A DNA stretch of 64,000 nucleotides, taken from the NCBI RefSeq assembly GCF_932294415.1, contig NC_065535.1, positions 13,176,282-13,240,281 of the forward strand. The letters run 5' to 3'. This DNA comes from Quercus robur (Eukaryota; Streptophyta; Magnoliopsida; Fagales; Fagaceae). The notes under the pieces are model-generated. The model saw only the letters and a program-made list of their open reading frames with translations. It searched no databases and was not told the origin of the DNA. The position numbers and the translations under genes were made by a program. This document shows, one piece after another, positions 10,117-23,373 of the stretch (positions within the stretch are counted from its first letter, which is position 1; each line of letters starts with the position of its first letter).

Positions 10117-13070
10117 ATGGCTTCTGCATCTTCATTTATACTTTTCATACTTCAAGCTTGTGCTTCTCTATTTTTCTACAACATAGGAGCTCAAGCAAAT
10201 AAAACATTTTCGGCAATTTTCTCGTTTGGAGATTCAATTCTTGATACAGGCATGAATAACAATCTTCTCTCAGGTAGGTGCAATTACCCTCCATATGGAA
10301 GAGACTTCCCGGGAAAAGTTGCAACGGGAAGATTTTGCAATGGAAAAAACCCCACAGACTTGATAGGTATAATATCGTAAACTCTTTTACTTACCAAACA
10401 TCTCTCTCTCATGCATGATGCATATTTTATGTCCTATGTATACAAAGTTTCTGTTTCTGCTTTTGAGTTCTAGTGTCCAAAAAATTCTATGTATAGTTTA
10501 CGTAAATTTTTGTTATTTTATTTGAAAGAGACTCAAAAAAAAAATATTCTAAAAATTTTAGTTGAAAGTGACTTAAAAAAAAAAAAATCTAAATTATAGT
10601 AATTTTTAAACTATACAGCTGAAAGTAATACACTCAAAACTTTAAGGTTTAATTTGAAAATAACACCAAATTGTTGTGGTTATTCACCCATTTCATATTC
10701 ATTTCAGCGGAGGCTTTGGGAATTAAAGATACTGTACCAGCTTATCTTAAACCAGACCTTCAAAGTGATGATCTCCTAACCGGTGTAGGCTTTGCTTCCG
10801 GTGGCTCGGGAATTGATCCATTAACATCTAGTACACTGGTATCTCTCTTTTATGTTTATTTATTAGGACATTAATGTTTACCCTTTTTTTAATTTGGCTC
10901 TATCACAATTTAGTATACAAACTTTCAATTGTTACATTTAACCGCATTATGATTTGGACAAAAATCAAATTGTTTGGATTTTGTCAAAAGTATTTCTTTT
11001 GATTTCATCTTAATTTGAAGTTTAGGGATCAAAATGTAACAATTAAAAAAATCGTGGAACTAAATTGTTATTGGATGGAATCACAAGAAGGTAATTTTTT
11101 CAACCAAAACATGCAAAATAGAATTTGGACAAAACCCTAATAATTTTATTTTAAAACAAAATTTAGGAGTTGAAATATAAGAATTGAAAGTCTTTAAACT
11201 AAATTGTTACCTAGCAGAACCACAAGACAAGAAATATGATGCTCCTCCTATCTCTTTTATTCATAGAAATTAGTAAATTACGACATTTAATTTGTTGGTT
11301 TTCAATTAATCTAGAGGATAGTATTTCAACTCCCTCAATTGTATCTTCTGCCCCTCTATGTTTTAGTTGATGGGATCCAATACCAAAAACACGAGACAAC
11401 AAAAAATACGATTAGAAAAGCTGAATTAATATTTTTCTTAATCTAATAATTACACATAATTTACTGTGCTTTGAAAATTCTAGGCTTTCTTGCAATTTAA
11501 TTGTTTTGTTGGAATCAGGGAGTTGTGGCAATGTCCCAACAGTTACAATACTTCAAGGATTACATAGGGAAGCTAACAGGGGTTGCTGGTGAAGAGAAAG
11601 CAAAAGCCATCGTAGCCAACAGCCTTGTTCTAATGTCAGCAGGCAACAACGACATTGGAGTATCATACACTGCTGGTTTGAGGAAATTAGAGTATACTTT
11701 TCCTGCATATTGTGCTCAATTGGTTACCTGGTCTACCACTTTTTTGGAGGTAAATTTCTTTCATTGTGATTTATGAAGGCCCTAAGTAACTTTTTAACTA
11801 AGTATATGCCATGCACTTCATTAAAAATCTATGTTTCTAAGAGGTAACAAAGAGCACCAAGCTCCTAACCATTTCCATGCACTTCATTTGTTAAGCAACT
11901 GTATGCACTTGGGGCTCGGCGATTTGGTGTTCTTAGTACTGTAGCATTTGGATGCGAGCCATCAGCAAGGTTTATACGAGGGTCATCTTGTTCAATGGTA
12001 GCAAACCTAGGTGCACAAATGTACAATAATCTGCTAAAAGCAGGAATAGCCTCCCTTCAAAGCAAGCATCCCGATGCCAAGCTGGTCTTTTTCGACATCT
12101 TTACCCCTCTCGTTAACATCGCCAGTAATCCTCAGCAATTTGGTAAATGTCATTATTATCATTTTTTTTTTTTTTTTGTCCTAAAAAATCTGGAAATCTT
12201 TTACCTGAAGCTTTCGTTTTGCTATCATCCAAAGCGTATTTGCCTACGGAAAATACTATAACTACAATCAAATTTTCTATAAAGTACTTATAATATATGA
12301 TTGGTGCAGTACATCAAGTTTAATAAGAAATGTTGAAGGTACTACGAATTTAGATCACCCTTCACCTATTCTTGGAACTATTGAATTATAAAATGTGAAA
12401 GAAAAAATCCTGCAAAAAAGGCTTATAAACCAACCATGGCAATATACCAAATTGATGTCACTTTAATAACATAATAAAACATTGATGTGAAGGATATTAC
12501 AAATTTTACTATATAAATCTTACTAATCGATAAGCTACGTACTATTCTCATAAAGATTATTTAGATATTTATTTATTAGTTATTGAAGTGACAACAATAT
12601 CACATGTCTTTACATTAGTTCGTAAGCAGTAAAATTTGTAATCATTTTAGAATTTTCATATAGTAAAACTACTTTTTCATTTTTGTGATTGACTAGACAT
12701 TAGTTTGTAAAGTTTATGCATAAAAATATAGTATCCCTAGGGTTATTCTTTGTTAATTACTTCTACTATTTTATTCTCAAAAGTTAAAACATCAATTTGT
12801 AAAGTTTATGTAATATGATACATTATAATTGAACTTTGTAGCATCAATTTGGTGATACATTTCTAATTTGTGACTGTTCTTAAAATTTCAGGCTTTCAAA
12901 ATGCAAATTCTGGGTGTTGCGGCGGCTTTGGTTTATGTCTTCCATTTAGTCCATTCACTTGTCCAGATGCTTCTACCTATGTCTTTTGGGACTTTGTTCA
13001 CCCTACTGAAAAAACGTATAGAATAATTGTCTCTGATGTACTCAACAAAACCCTTTCAAGCTTCTCTTGA
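10117..13070 (+). CDS. GDSL esterase/lipase, EXL type, secreted
   Basis: Five exons are read as 10117-10366, 10708-10838, 11519-11749, 11896-12142 and 12892-13070. All borders are GT-AG and the frame stays open: 1038 bases, 345 aa, the usual family length. The N-terminus (about 27 residues, ending near GAQA) is a signal peptide, so the enzyme should be exported to the cell wall or apoplast. The family's blocks are present: block I SFGDSILDTG (nucleophile Ser), block II GFASGGSG (oxyanion Gly), block III SAGNNDI (Asn) and block V DFVHPTEKTY (His, Asp). Segments such as CNYPPYGRDFP and EALGIKDTVPAYL are typical of EXL/APG-type plant lipases, which hydrolyse acyl esters and are often active in anthers. 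The substrate cannot be told from sequence. The upstream region is partly duplicated (8709-8923). Confidence 0.9.
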
Positions 13071-13312
13071 AGCAATTCTTGTTTTCTGGTGTTCGTTGCA
13101 GCAACTCCTAATAACAAGGGAGAAGTTTTAAGAAGGGAACGTTAGAGTGGGAAGCTTTGTTTTGTTAGTAGTGTTGATGTTTGAAATATAGTGTTGCTTG
13201 TTATTAGGAGTGGTTGCTTAAGTAGAAAGAAGTTGTGAACCGATAAGGTACCAACGGGTACGTAGTAGTCTTTGTTGTTTAGTAGGGAAGTTTTTTTTAT
13301 GGTTCTGCGATG

Positions 13313-13341
13313 AATAAATTTTATAGTGATTCGTTTGAATA
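13313..13341 (+). terminator. Poly(A) signals of the GDSL gene
   Basis: AATAAA motifs occur at about 13313 and again near 13337, about 250 bp after the stop codon. The 3' UTR between is non-coding and T/G-rich. Confidence 0.5.
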
Positions 13342-13344
13342 AAG

Positions 13345-15340
13345 CATCTGAAAATACTTATCTAGTTAGCTAGTGGAGATCAGAGATTATCTCAATTCAA
13401 TCCCATCTTTATTATCTCGTTTTTCCTCAATTTCGGTCAAAATAAGAAAGAATCGGGTAAAGCTTGGGTCCAATGTTCAATTGTAATGGACCCATTGAGA
13501 TTGTGATACTTGTTTATTTTTTGTCACATGTTATCATCTCAACGGATCACAATATAATGGACCCAAGCTAAGTCTGAAAGAATTTTATGTGAATGTAATT
13601 TTTTTTTTCCAATACTTCAGAACGTTTTTTGAGGTCCAGGCTTGCACTAGAGGAGTGTGAAATAAAATACAAGAGCCCCCTTCCTAATTTTTGAGTCTAC
13701 TTAGTGCAATTGCATGACCACCAGTCTACCACTTCTGACCTCACAGTTACACACACTCCCACTATCTTACTTGTTATTTCAACATAAAGTTATGGTATTT
13801 ACAAAATTCTGTTGAGATTTTGTCAGCAATTTTGTACCTTACAACTTAATAATCGAGTTAACAAGAACAATTGGGAACATAATTTATCATAGATTAGTTG
13901 TGCTTGGTGTCAACATGTCGACTAACTCAATCACATTGGGTTTGAAAACTTTTAATCATTGTTGATCAAGAAGATTTGGGTTATTGACTAATTTGGTATG
14001 GTTATGTCGACGAGCAGATGATTTTGTTGGTTATCTCATAGATGTTGAAGATCAAAGGTGGTGTATGCTTTTCGAGTTGATGGAGATCAAGATCTTCCTC
14101 GAATCTAATGGACATGAGGTGGGTGAGAGATGATGGTGGTTGGTGAGGTGAGCCATTAGGCATAGCCCCATAGGGTGTCAATCAAATTGGGTGTATTGGG
14201 TTGAAGGAGACATGTGTCACATCACATACAATACAAGTTACTCACTTGATTGGTTGAGTTAAGTACAAATACAAATGGTTAGAACCAAACTTTGTTCTTT
14301 AGATAATCAAAAAATTCAAAACCAAACCAAACCTAACTTGTAGGGATGAAGTCACGCTGAGGCCCAATGGAGCTTGTCTGAGTTGTAGGAAAAAACCTAT
14401 AGATATATTAGAGTCTTATTCAATTGGGCCAAAGGAAAATAAAACTTGGCCCCGTCGATTAGCCTAAACAACTCCACATATTATTACAAACATTATCACA
14501 AATCAGCTCAAACAACCACATATCAGTCCAAACAACCACAATTCATAAATCATTAGCCCAAAAAACTTGAACAAAAACTTATCATAAAAATAGTGGGGCA
14601 ATAGTGTGTTTGGACGAGTGACAAAGTGAAGGCAAATATAAACCATGTGGTTGAATAATTACTAGATGCTTATTAGGATTTTCATGATTTTTTTTTTTTT
14701 TTTTGGTTATAGTTCAACACCCTAACTCAAAATTCTAGTTCTGTCTTTGCTAACCTCAAAATTTAGTAAACCACTTTTTTTTTTCTTTTTTTGAGAAAGC
14801 AATTAGTAAACCAATGGCTCCATAAAGGTTCGAACCATGATATATTGAGATTTTGAGTGTATATTTGGAATGGCCAAAAGCAGCACTCCCATTTTTCTTT
14901 TTTCTTTTCTGAGAATCAAAGCGCACGTCCCCTCTGTTTTTGTTTTTGGCACATTTTATATACACTATTTTGTTTTATTATTGGTTAAAATATTATTTTA
15001 GTCTTTAATTTTTATTCAAAATAAAAATTCATTTCTAAACTTTAAATTTTTTTTTTTTTTTCATTCTTAAATTTTGTGAAGAGTTTTTTTTTTTTTTTTT
15101 TTTTCTCCAATAGTTTAAAGGCAAAATAAGAACAAACAAAAAAAGCTTATTTAATCATTTATGAATGAAAAGAAATATTTTTCAAAGTTTAAGAAGATAA
15201 TGTAAAATATTTTCAATAGTTTATAAACGAAAAAGAATTTTTTTTAATAATTTAAGGATAAAAAAAAAATTTAAATCTAAGGACAAAAAACAAATTTTTA
15301 ATAAAATTTAAGGAAGAAAATAAAAATTATTTTTTTTACA
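13345..15340. other. Intergenic region, nothing coding recognised
   Basis: AT-rich sequence with long T runs and no supported gene. An imperfect inverted arrangement (about 14985-15050 against 15260-15335, TTTAATTTTTATT-type blocks) may be an old degraded MITE or MULE, but the low complexity makes this weak. Confidence 0.4.
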
Positions 15341-15581
15341 CTGGTACAGCCTACAGCAAGTAAACCAGATAGGCAGATACACTGCTAAAGCAAGTTTTAC
15401 AGTACTGTAATGTATCAATCTTGCCGCTTTCGATTTTCAAATCTATAAGCTTTTGAAGATCTCTAAGCTCTTCTATTCTAGGGTTTCTCTTTCTCTTTCT
15501 CTGTACTCTCTCCGTTTCTTGCTTTTGTGGACGCCGCCTTGAATTCAAAAACCCCTAATCTGCTGTTTCAACGTTCTGCAG

Positions 15582-15707
15582 GTCCGGTTACCCTTCAATT
15601 TCGATTTCCATCAATTCAGTTTTTTTTTCCTATTTTCCATTTACATTACCAAACAATGAAATGAAAAGAAATTTGTGATTTGATGCAATTTTTTAAATGA
15701 TTGATTA
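15582..15707 (+). other. Likely 5' UTR intron of the unknown-function gene
   Basis: A CTGCAG/GTCCGG donor-like site and a GATTAG/GTTCC acceptor-like site bracket this stretch just before the ATG at 15719. The upstream leader would start near 15340-15400, where the sequence turns from AT-rich to CT-rich. This is inferred from splice motifs only. Confidence 0.45.
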
Positions 15708-15718
15708 GGTTCCTGAAA

Positions 15719-16951
15719 ATGGAGCCCGTAGCTTTGGCTGTGGACAAACTGAAATCCTTTGCAAAATCGAGCCAAGACTTCGTCCACACCCTCACTCATC
15801 GCCCCGAGAATTCATCTAGCCGCAATCCGGTACTGTCTCTCTTCTTCAACAGATTTTTGATTAATTAATTTTATTCCCATCATTTGTAGATAGAGATTTC
15901 AATTTTCATTTTGTTTGAATTTGCTTGAAGTTGTTGATTCACGCCCTAAATGTATGCAATTGAATGTCTAAGAAATTTGATTAGCTACCCAGATAGCGGA
16001 TTTGGATGTACTAATACATAGCTGTTTTGGGAATTTTTGCAATGATTCATGACTGCTTTGGTACTATTTTCAAGGATGTTTTGTCTACTTTCATTGAGGA
16101 AACAAGCTGAGATTGATAGAATGTTTCTTTTAATTGGTAAGTTACCCGCCCATCTTGTGGGTCTTCAACCTACTATGCTACTGAAAAGAAATGAAATTAT
16201 AGAGAGAAAATTTAGGGATTTCAGTATTTGAGGATTGTATTATGACTAAGATAAAGGTTACAATGTGTTATCCCTGTTTTATTCAATCCGTGCAGGGCGC
16301 CGAAGTTCCAATCATAACAAACTTTCTAAACTACCAATAGATTAAGAACATATTGACTTCCACTCTAACTGAACCCGTCACTAACAGTTTACATTAAGCT
16401 ACACGTGGCTCTGGGCTTCAGCTTTAGACTGCATGCTGTTTTGTTCTTAATTGATTTAACACTTGAATTGGCTTGAGTTGAATCTGATGTAGATTCTGAC
16501 TTGTACTACGACTGTGTTGTGCTGATCTATGTTGGTTAGTTTTACACATCCCACTTTGCTCTTAGACGGGAAAAGGATGCTGTTTGAGTCAGAATTCATA
16601 GGCTAGAGATTGATAGTGTTAAGTAGCTTGATTTTGTAAAAGCATAAACTAAAATTTTGAGGTTTAGGTGAAAAACTAATTGCAATTTTTTCCAATCCAG
16701 ATCAACTATTGATTTTTTATATCTAATTGTGTGGGTGGTATTCCTTCACCTCTTAAAGTTATTCTATATTGTTGTGAGTACTTTCAGAAAACTTATATAG
16801 AGGAATAGCATTTGATTTTCTATCTCTTAGAATGGATTTACATGTCAAAGTGTTCAAAAATCTAAGATTGTGCATGAGCTCCTTTCCCAATTAAGTATAA
16901 GTTGGAGGTTGAGATTTATGGGTTTAAGAAATGCTACTTGCATGTGTAGCT

Positions 16952-16989
<38 letters not shown>

Positions 16990-19960
16990 AAATGTTATTT
17001 ATGAACATGAATATGGCTGATGTTTAATTTTTTAACTTTGGTAATTTACACACATATTTGGAGGTCTTAAATCCATTAACTCACTCTCTACTTTTTTTAG
17101 GAGGTGCCATTTGAGTTAGACATCATGGGCAAGAATAAGGTTATTTTAGTGGAATACATTCAAAATTTCACCGTCTAGCTGCTTCATTCGTGGTTTTTTC
17201 TACTGATATATGCCCTTGGTTGATTATCCAATCCAGTTTTCTTTAGTAGCGCTTCAATATTCCATAAATTTTGTTAATGATCTTAAGTTATGATGGAGCC
17301 AAGATATAAATCTAGAGGGGGAAAGTTTATAACACACACACACTGCACCTTTCACGAAGAAGAACAATTATTGATTGATAGAAAGGGAAAAAAAAGCACT
17401 AAATATAAAGCTGTAGCCTATTAGCTCAATTTTTGCTATGCCAGCTCCATCTTGCTTCTATCCAACAAGTTTACTTCCAAATAGTTCCAATCCTTTAAAG
17501 TGAAGGAATGAAGGTCATCAGTGAAGTCATCAACATAGAGAAGTGATGAAACTATTTCTTTTCTTGGGTATTTAGAATAATCAAAAGTTTATTAAATCTC
17601 ACTCCAGTTTTTAAATGCAGCTATTACTAGGAGATAATAGAGATGTATCATGCCAAACATGTCCTTGGGATACCAAACAGTGCTCTGCATTTGATCCCCT
17701 CTTTTGCGCAGTGCAAAAGGCAAGACTTGCTAGAAATATTTTCAGCATGATTTGCCGGTCTTATTTACTCAAGGATTGCAATGAAGAGATTTTAGGCCTT
17801 TTCTTTACATTAATACATTTCTCTTACACGACGCCACCCTCCACTCAAACACAAACTTGTAAAACTATATGACATTGCAGCATTTTAGGTTTTTTGGTCA
17901 TGATTTATCAACATTCTACTTCCTATGTGAATACATGTGTGCACACTTATGCTTGCACCATATGTTGACATCTTAGGTGATTGAATATAGTACCTTTATT
18001 TTTATGTGGTTAAATTTTTACACTATTATCTTCTTACAAGAATAGGCAATCCTCTCTCTTACCAGTGGACTTTTTTTATTTTTTTGATGAATTTGGTGTT
18101 TCCAAAAGTGTCAATTAGCTTGGTGATTGGAATTTATAATTCTTTCCATGATGTTATTTTTAGATTGAAATTCTGAAGCGGTTGCAACGTGAAGCATTTG
18201 CCGATTTGATGAAACTGAGAAACAGACAAGACAAGGTTGAGAGAATACTTTCTATCTGTAAGACATCCAAGGGAAATCCATTCCAAGAATCCAGTACCCT
18301 TGTAAGAGGAGAGGTTGATTTCTTAGGGGCTTTGTTGATCATGGATAAAGTTGATGAGCAGAACTGCGATGCACTTTCTAGAGCGGGAATCAGGACTGGA
18401 ATTGATTCAAGGTTCACATTTGAAACAACTATTGGGCCAAAAGATACTCTTGCTGCAGAGTTTGTGGCCAGTCAAAAAGGCAATGGATATCTTGGAGAGG
18501 TTTTAGGACAGTCTCTTTCTCTTGAAAAAGTGTTATATAAGACAAATTCTAGTGACTGGTTATCAGCTGTTGCAATCCCAGTAGGAGCGCAATGCAGAGA
18601 TGTAGCAATCACTCCAATTTCTTCCCATCGGGTACAGTCTATTTGCTTTAATATTGTTGCTAACCTAGATTGTCAAACGCTGCATTTAATATGCTGGGAT
18701 ATCATATTAGTTTTGTTCATTACATTGAGGATCACATACATGTCAGCCTAATTGATGAATGATTTCAAGCTACTTTGAAGAAATTTCAGCTGCATTTGAA
18801 CTTTGGTTGGATGTTGTTAAAGCTGCTTTTGGGAATTGCATGGTGCCCCATTACACCCTTATTTCTAAATATCCAGTTGATTGCTGATCTGTAGGATATT
18901 TCAGTGGCTTTCTGTTCTCTGTTTTGTGGCAATAATATTCTTATAGTAGGATAGATCGGTAAATTGATGATGTAAATAGGCTTGTTGCTTTATGTGTTTG
19001 TGTATGGCAGGTGTGTTATATCAAGTTCCAAATATAATTCACACGACGGCCCGTTTTAGGCCTTGTGCATTTTTTGAGTCAGACTGATCATATCATTGAG
19101 CCTGTTTTCCATTTCTGCTCTTGCAACTATGTTTTACACCAATATAAGCATGATGCTTACAACAATCCAATTTAGCACTGTATGTTTTCTTATTGAATTT
19201 ACTGCTATCGGTAATCAGGTTCTCAATATACAGTTATATACTAATTCATTTTATCTGACAGGGAAAGGGCCTTACGGATTTATCATCACTTGGACCTCCC
19301 CTTTTGAATCAGCATAGTGGCAGTGGCATTGGCATAAAAGTGAGAAAATCAAATATTGTTGCTTCATTGGCACAATTTGTTTCTGGATTGGGAATGCAAG
19401 CAGGTTCTGATAGTATGGGGCATTGCTTCAGCACTTTTGGACAAGTTGTCTGTGAACTTCCACGAGGAATAAAACTCTCGCTTTTGGGTCTTCATCAAGT
19501 GCCTAGATCATTAAGCCAACGCATTAGTCTTGGACCCCTTACCATTCCTGTAGGCCTTTTAGAACATCATAGAGCTCCCGAGACAGTGGTTGAGGCATCT
19601 GTCCCAGCCATGATAGAAAGCACACAGGAACATATCTCAACTGGGTGTGTTGCTTTAATGTTGGAGTCAGAAATTGATGGATTTACAAGAATTGAAGGTT
19701 GGATTGAGATGCAAAAATCAAACCCAGAACGTTTACAATGGGCTGTCAATATGTCTGATGATTCTGAAGATTCTTTTGGATGGGGAATGAGCTTGAGTGG
19801 AATGGTTGGAGGTCCGACAAACGGAGACCATTTTCAGGCTGAATCCTATTTAAAAGTTAACTTAGGTAAGAGATTCAGCTTGAAACCAGGCCTTGCATAT
19901 ATTGCAGATGGGAATTCCAAAATAACTGCCTTTATGCTTCGGTCTAATTGGTCCCTCTGA
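15719..19960 (+). CDS. Conserved plant protein of unknown function
   Basis: Three coding exons are read as 15719-15829, 18164-18631 and 19262-19960. All borders are phase 0 GT-AG and give 425 aa. The N-terminus (MEPVALAVDKLKSFAKSS) is an amphipathic helix-like stretch without a signal peptide. Exon 2 begins with a charged helical segment (IEILKRLQREAFADLMKLR). The rest is rich in alternating polar/apolar strands and glycine, and the end (AESYLKVNLGKRFSL ... TAFMLRSNWSL) resembles beta-barrel outer-membrane strands of mitochondria or plastids. That location is my inference; I do not recognise a named family. The long intron 1 (2.3 kb) carries an AT microsatellite. Exon 1 and part of intron 1 are also found, copied, at 2650-3380. 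Confidence 0.8.
16954..16986. repeat. AT dinucleotide microsatellite
   Basis: About 16 AT units inside intron 1 of the unknown-function gene. Confidence 0.9.
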
Positions 19961-20219
19961 TGACCATCTTCAGCCTAGTTTATCATTTTCTCAATTTTGG
20001 GTTAGATTTTCCGTTCAAATTCTATAAGGAAGGTCATTTTTTTCTCAGCAGGTATCTATTCTGATACAGTTCTAGTTAATCATGGGAAATGGTTTGAGGA
20101 GACCATATTGCAAGTTCCCCTGGGGTCCATTCTTCAAATAATTAAATATTAGCAGTAATTTTTTTGGGCTTAATTCTGTTATGGGTAAGTGTAGCTGTGT
20201 AGGTAGGTTGGTATTTCTC

Positions 20220-20225
20220 AATAAA
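20220..20225 (+). terminator. Poly(A) signal of the unknown-function gene
   Basis: AATAAA lies 260 bp after the stop codon at 19960, in T-rich 3' UTR-like sequence. Confidence 0.5.
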
Positions 20226-20909
20226 GCATAAGATATAATCTCTCCCACTAAATTCTTGTTCTACTAGTTTGACTTTGAACCATAATTCTATGTCCTAACT
20301 CTGTTTGCATAGTCCAAATAGGACTTCCACAACTAATGATAGTAAGCGTTTTGTTGTTTTCTTTCTAATGGGAATGACAAGTAATGCGATGGGACTTTGG
20401 ACATATCGAGTTTCATCTTGATTGGCTTAGTAGGGAATAGCTAAGTTTAGTAGGTCACATTCTCATGACTACACTGCCGAATTTTATGCTTTGGTGGTGT
20501 TGATGGTTGATGAGGACCGTAATGATAATCTGTCATATTTCACAAATCCCTCCCTATCGTCAATTTGTTCATATGTAATGTTTGACACTAACAACACGAT
20601 TGAATTAGCAACATTTTCGACTTTATAATATCTGCTTTGTGTTCGGACTTGCCGCTTTAAGTCTAAAGAAATCCTGCTAAGAGTCTTGTAGTTGAATTGC
20701 CATTTTTCTATACATAAAGCGCTTGGGGGTCTAAGAGGAAAAAGGTTCAAGTTGCGAGATTAGCAGCATATTGTAATTATTTCTAAAAAAAAATCTAAAG
20801 AAATCCTGATATATCTAGATCTCAATCAAGAGATGCTACAATTATCATTGGAATATTTAGCACAACATGAATGTTTAAACAAGCCAAGATCACTAGCTAC
20901 CGAATTGTG

Positions 20910-20945
<36 letters not shown>

Positions 20946-22103
20946 ATCTAAGGAAATAACACAAGATTTGAAGTTGTCTCAACTCACAGCCTTCCTCTTT
21001 TGTAAAGATCATAATCTTCACGTGGTAAGTGGAGTTTACGCATATGTACAAGAGAACTTCAATGGAAGATTTATTGCATAAATTTAATCCACAATTGTAC
21101 ATCATTCTTTAATATTTGAAGTCCTAGTGGACCTTATATCATTGCTTACGAATTTAAAGCAGCTACCATACCATAGTGGTGTTGGTGTTTTTATTTTTAT
21201 TTTTTGAAAATCCCATAGCATAGTGCCAACTGCCAAGACTACTGAAACGATATTGATCATAATGTCATTAAATTTTTTGGAATAACAGTGACAAAATTAG
21301 TCCTAAAAAGGAGTATAGATCAAGGTATGCAATAGTTGTAACCTAAACAATATATTAGAGTTTTCGCCTGTATTTTGACGTTTTATACTTTATTTAGTGT
21401 ATTTTGAATCTTTGATCTAAACAAAAGGTTGAAGTTTTTGTCTTTTTCATTAAGAATGATGACAGGGCAAAGTAAGGTCAGATCATGGATATTCTATCTC
21501 CACTTTGTTTTGTCTTTGAGGTAAGAAAAACTCGCGCAAGCTGGGAGTGGAATGAGTCGGGTTGGAATGGGATGAGATGTTTTACTAATCCTAATTAGAG
21601 AGGTGAGATAAAGTTGAAACATAAAAAAGAAAAGGATAACTATGAGAGTACAAAGAAAGAAAAAGAGACAAGTATTTTGAAAATGATAATAAAATATGTA
21701 TAATAAAAAAAACTTATAACTAGGATATGTACTGAAAAGATTAAAATTTAAATATATATTAAGTAATGTATATATATTTAGGGTGAGGTAAGACAAGATA
21801 GAGCAAGCAACACCTATCCCCCATCCTGGCATGAACATCTATGTGGAGCAAAGCGTGACAAGGCGTTTTTGTCATCTCTATGTTTCACAAACAAACTTAT
21901 TCTAATAGGTGTCTAGATCTCCAAACCATTGTATATTACCCCCACTAATATAAAAAGTAGCTTACAAATATGTATTTTGTATCTTGTATAGCAATGAGGG
22001 TATAGTTATTACAAATTTTATCATATTAATCTTATAAACTAATATGTTGCTTTTTAAACATAAAATAAAATAAAAAATTTTTATTTTTATTTATTATAGT
22101 ATT
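20226..22103. other. Intergenic region, nothing coding recognised
   Basis: AT-rich, with a run of about 34 A at 20910-20943 and no supported gene. The open frames here are short and cross low-complexity sequence. The region ends at the GTATT target site of the first gypsy element. Confidence 0.5.
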
Positions 22104-22837
22104 TGTAGGGGAACAATTTGGTGACCCAATCCTTATCGCTCAAGTCTTGGTCCAAAAGGTCCCACACAATGAATTTTTGTAGAGTATGGGTTAAAGAACT
22201 CGGTTTCAATTAGTTTAAACGGTTTGATGCATGGGTTAAGGGAATACACAAACAAGAACGAAAATGCCACTCTGTAGAAAGGTCTCCAGAAATGATAAGG
22301 CTAAGAACTTGATTCATAGATATCGATCAATGCAGTGAGGTTTCTCTACAATATTCTCTTCTTTTTTCCACCATCCCCTCTCTTAGGGGACTTTTACATA
22401 TTATATAGGCCCTTTCATATCATCTGGACTTTACATTTGTTGATCATCCAAACCCCCACTTGAGCACCTGTCCCATCAGACACCCCTCTCAATTCTGTGA
22501 GTTGCGGTAGTCAAGGTAGCACTGTTTAAAGGTCTTCTCCTCATTAATGTGGCCAGGAGAATAGTTGTAATGCATTTAATGTGGTGGTGGCAACCTTTTC
22601 TGAGATATTTCGGGTTTCCTTCCTTTTTACGTATTTGGAAGATGGACTATAGTGGTTAGGATGTACCTTTACTCCGGAATTTGCAATATTCGAGGAGAAA
22701 TTACTCCTCGAACATGTTCTCTTTGCCCCAGTGGGCCTGAATAAGGATTGCTTGGGCCACGCTGACTCCTCGGACGGGCTGCATCCTCGAACGGGCCTGG
22801 GGCCCAGCCAGCATGTTATTTTAGGCCGATCCCCACA
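22104..22837 (-). repeat. 3' LTR of gypsy element 1
   Basis: 734 bp, TGTAGGGG...CCCCACA. It pairs with 32774-33490, the main length difference being about 16 bp near its inner end. Just inside is the polypurine tract (AAGGGGCTAT on the minus strand). Confidence 0.92.
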
Positions 22838-23094
22838 ATAGCCCCTTAAAACTCCGGTTTTTGATCTCCTTTCGAGGAGAAAAGTGGGGTTTTGACATTA
22901 CAAAGGATGGAATTAATTAGCTCCTGATTCACACGTGTGGGAGCAATTACTTTTGACGCGCTACAATTTACGAGGCGTGACTATTTACTCCAGGCGGCTT
23001 CATGTCTCCTTTATCCAACGGCGAGGCGCGGATCCAACGACTGACATTCTTCCCAGAATTCTTGAGCAGGAGTGATTTCCTTTTTCCCGCTAGC

Positions 23095-23102
23095 TATATA
23101 AA
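23095..23102 (+). promoter_or_regulatory. TATA box for the antisense ORF of element 1
   Basis: TATATAAA lies about 270 bp before the antisense ATG at 23374, just outside the 3' LTR. A TATATAAG box sits at the matching place in both other gypsy elements (34940 on plus; 63368 on minus). Confidence 0.55.
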
Positions 23103-23373
23103 GCCCTAAAGAGACTCGTTTTTCTTTTTTACTAGCACATAAGAAGTCCAGAGAACTCCAGAGAACTCCAGCGCCCAGAGATTCACGAACAATTCCGACC
23201 TTCACATTTCTGTAGCCGTTTCTGCGAAGCATCCTTCCTCGAAAAGATTTCCAAGTGTCTTGGTGGTTGTTTGTGAGGACACCCGTAAGTTCTGCTTGCT
23301 TCGTTGCTTCAAATTTCTCCTTGGCTTTCAGTTTTCGTCTCGGTTTTCTTTCCATCCCTCCAGTTTAACTTAG

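Noticed and set aside
14985-15335. Possible MITE or MULE from inverted T/A-rich blocks
   Set aside because: Low-complexity T and A runs give apparent inverted pairing by chance; no target duplication found.
17615-17872. Cys-rich 85-codon frame in intron 1 of the unknown gene
   Set aside because: It lies within an intron, has no splice context that keeps the gene frame, and shows no recognised domain.
21494-21838. 114-codon minus-strand frame
   Set aside because: Hydrophobic translation of AT-rich DNA without a recognised domain or conserved neighbour.
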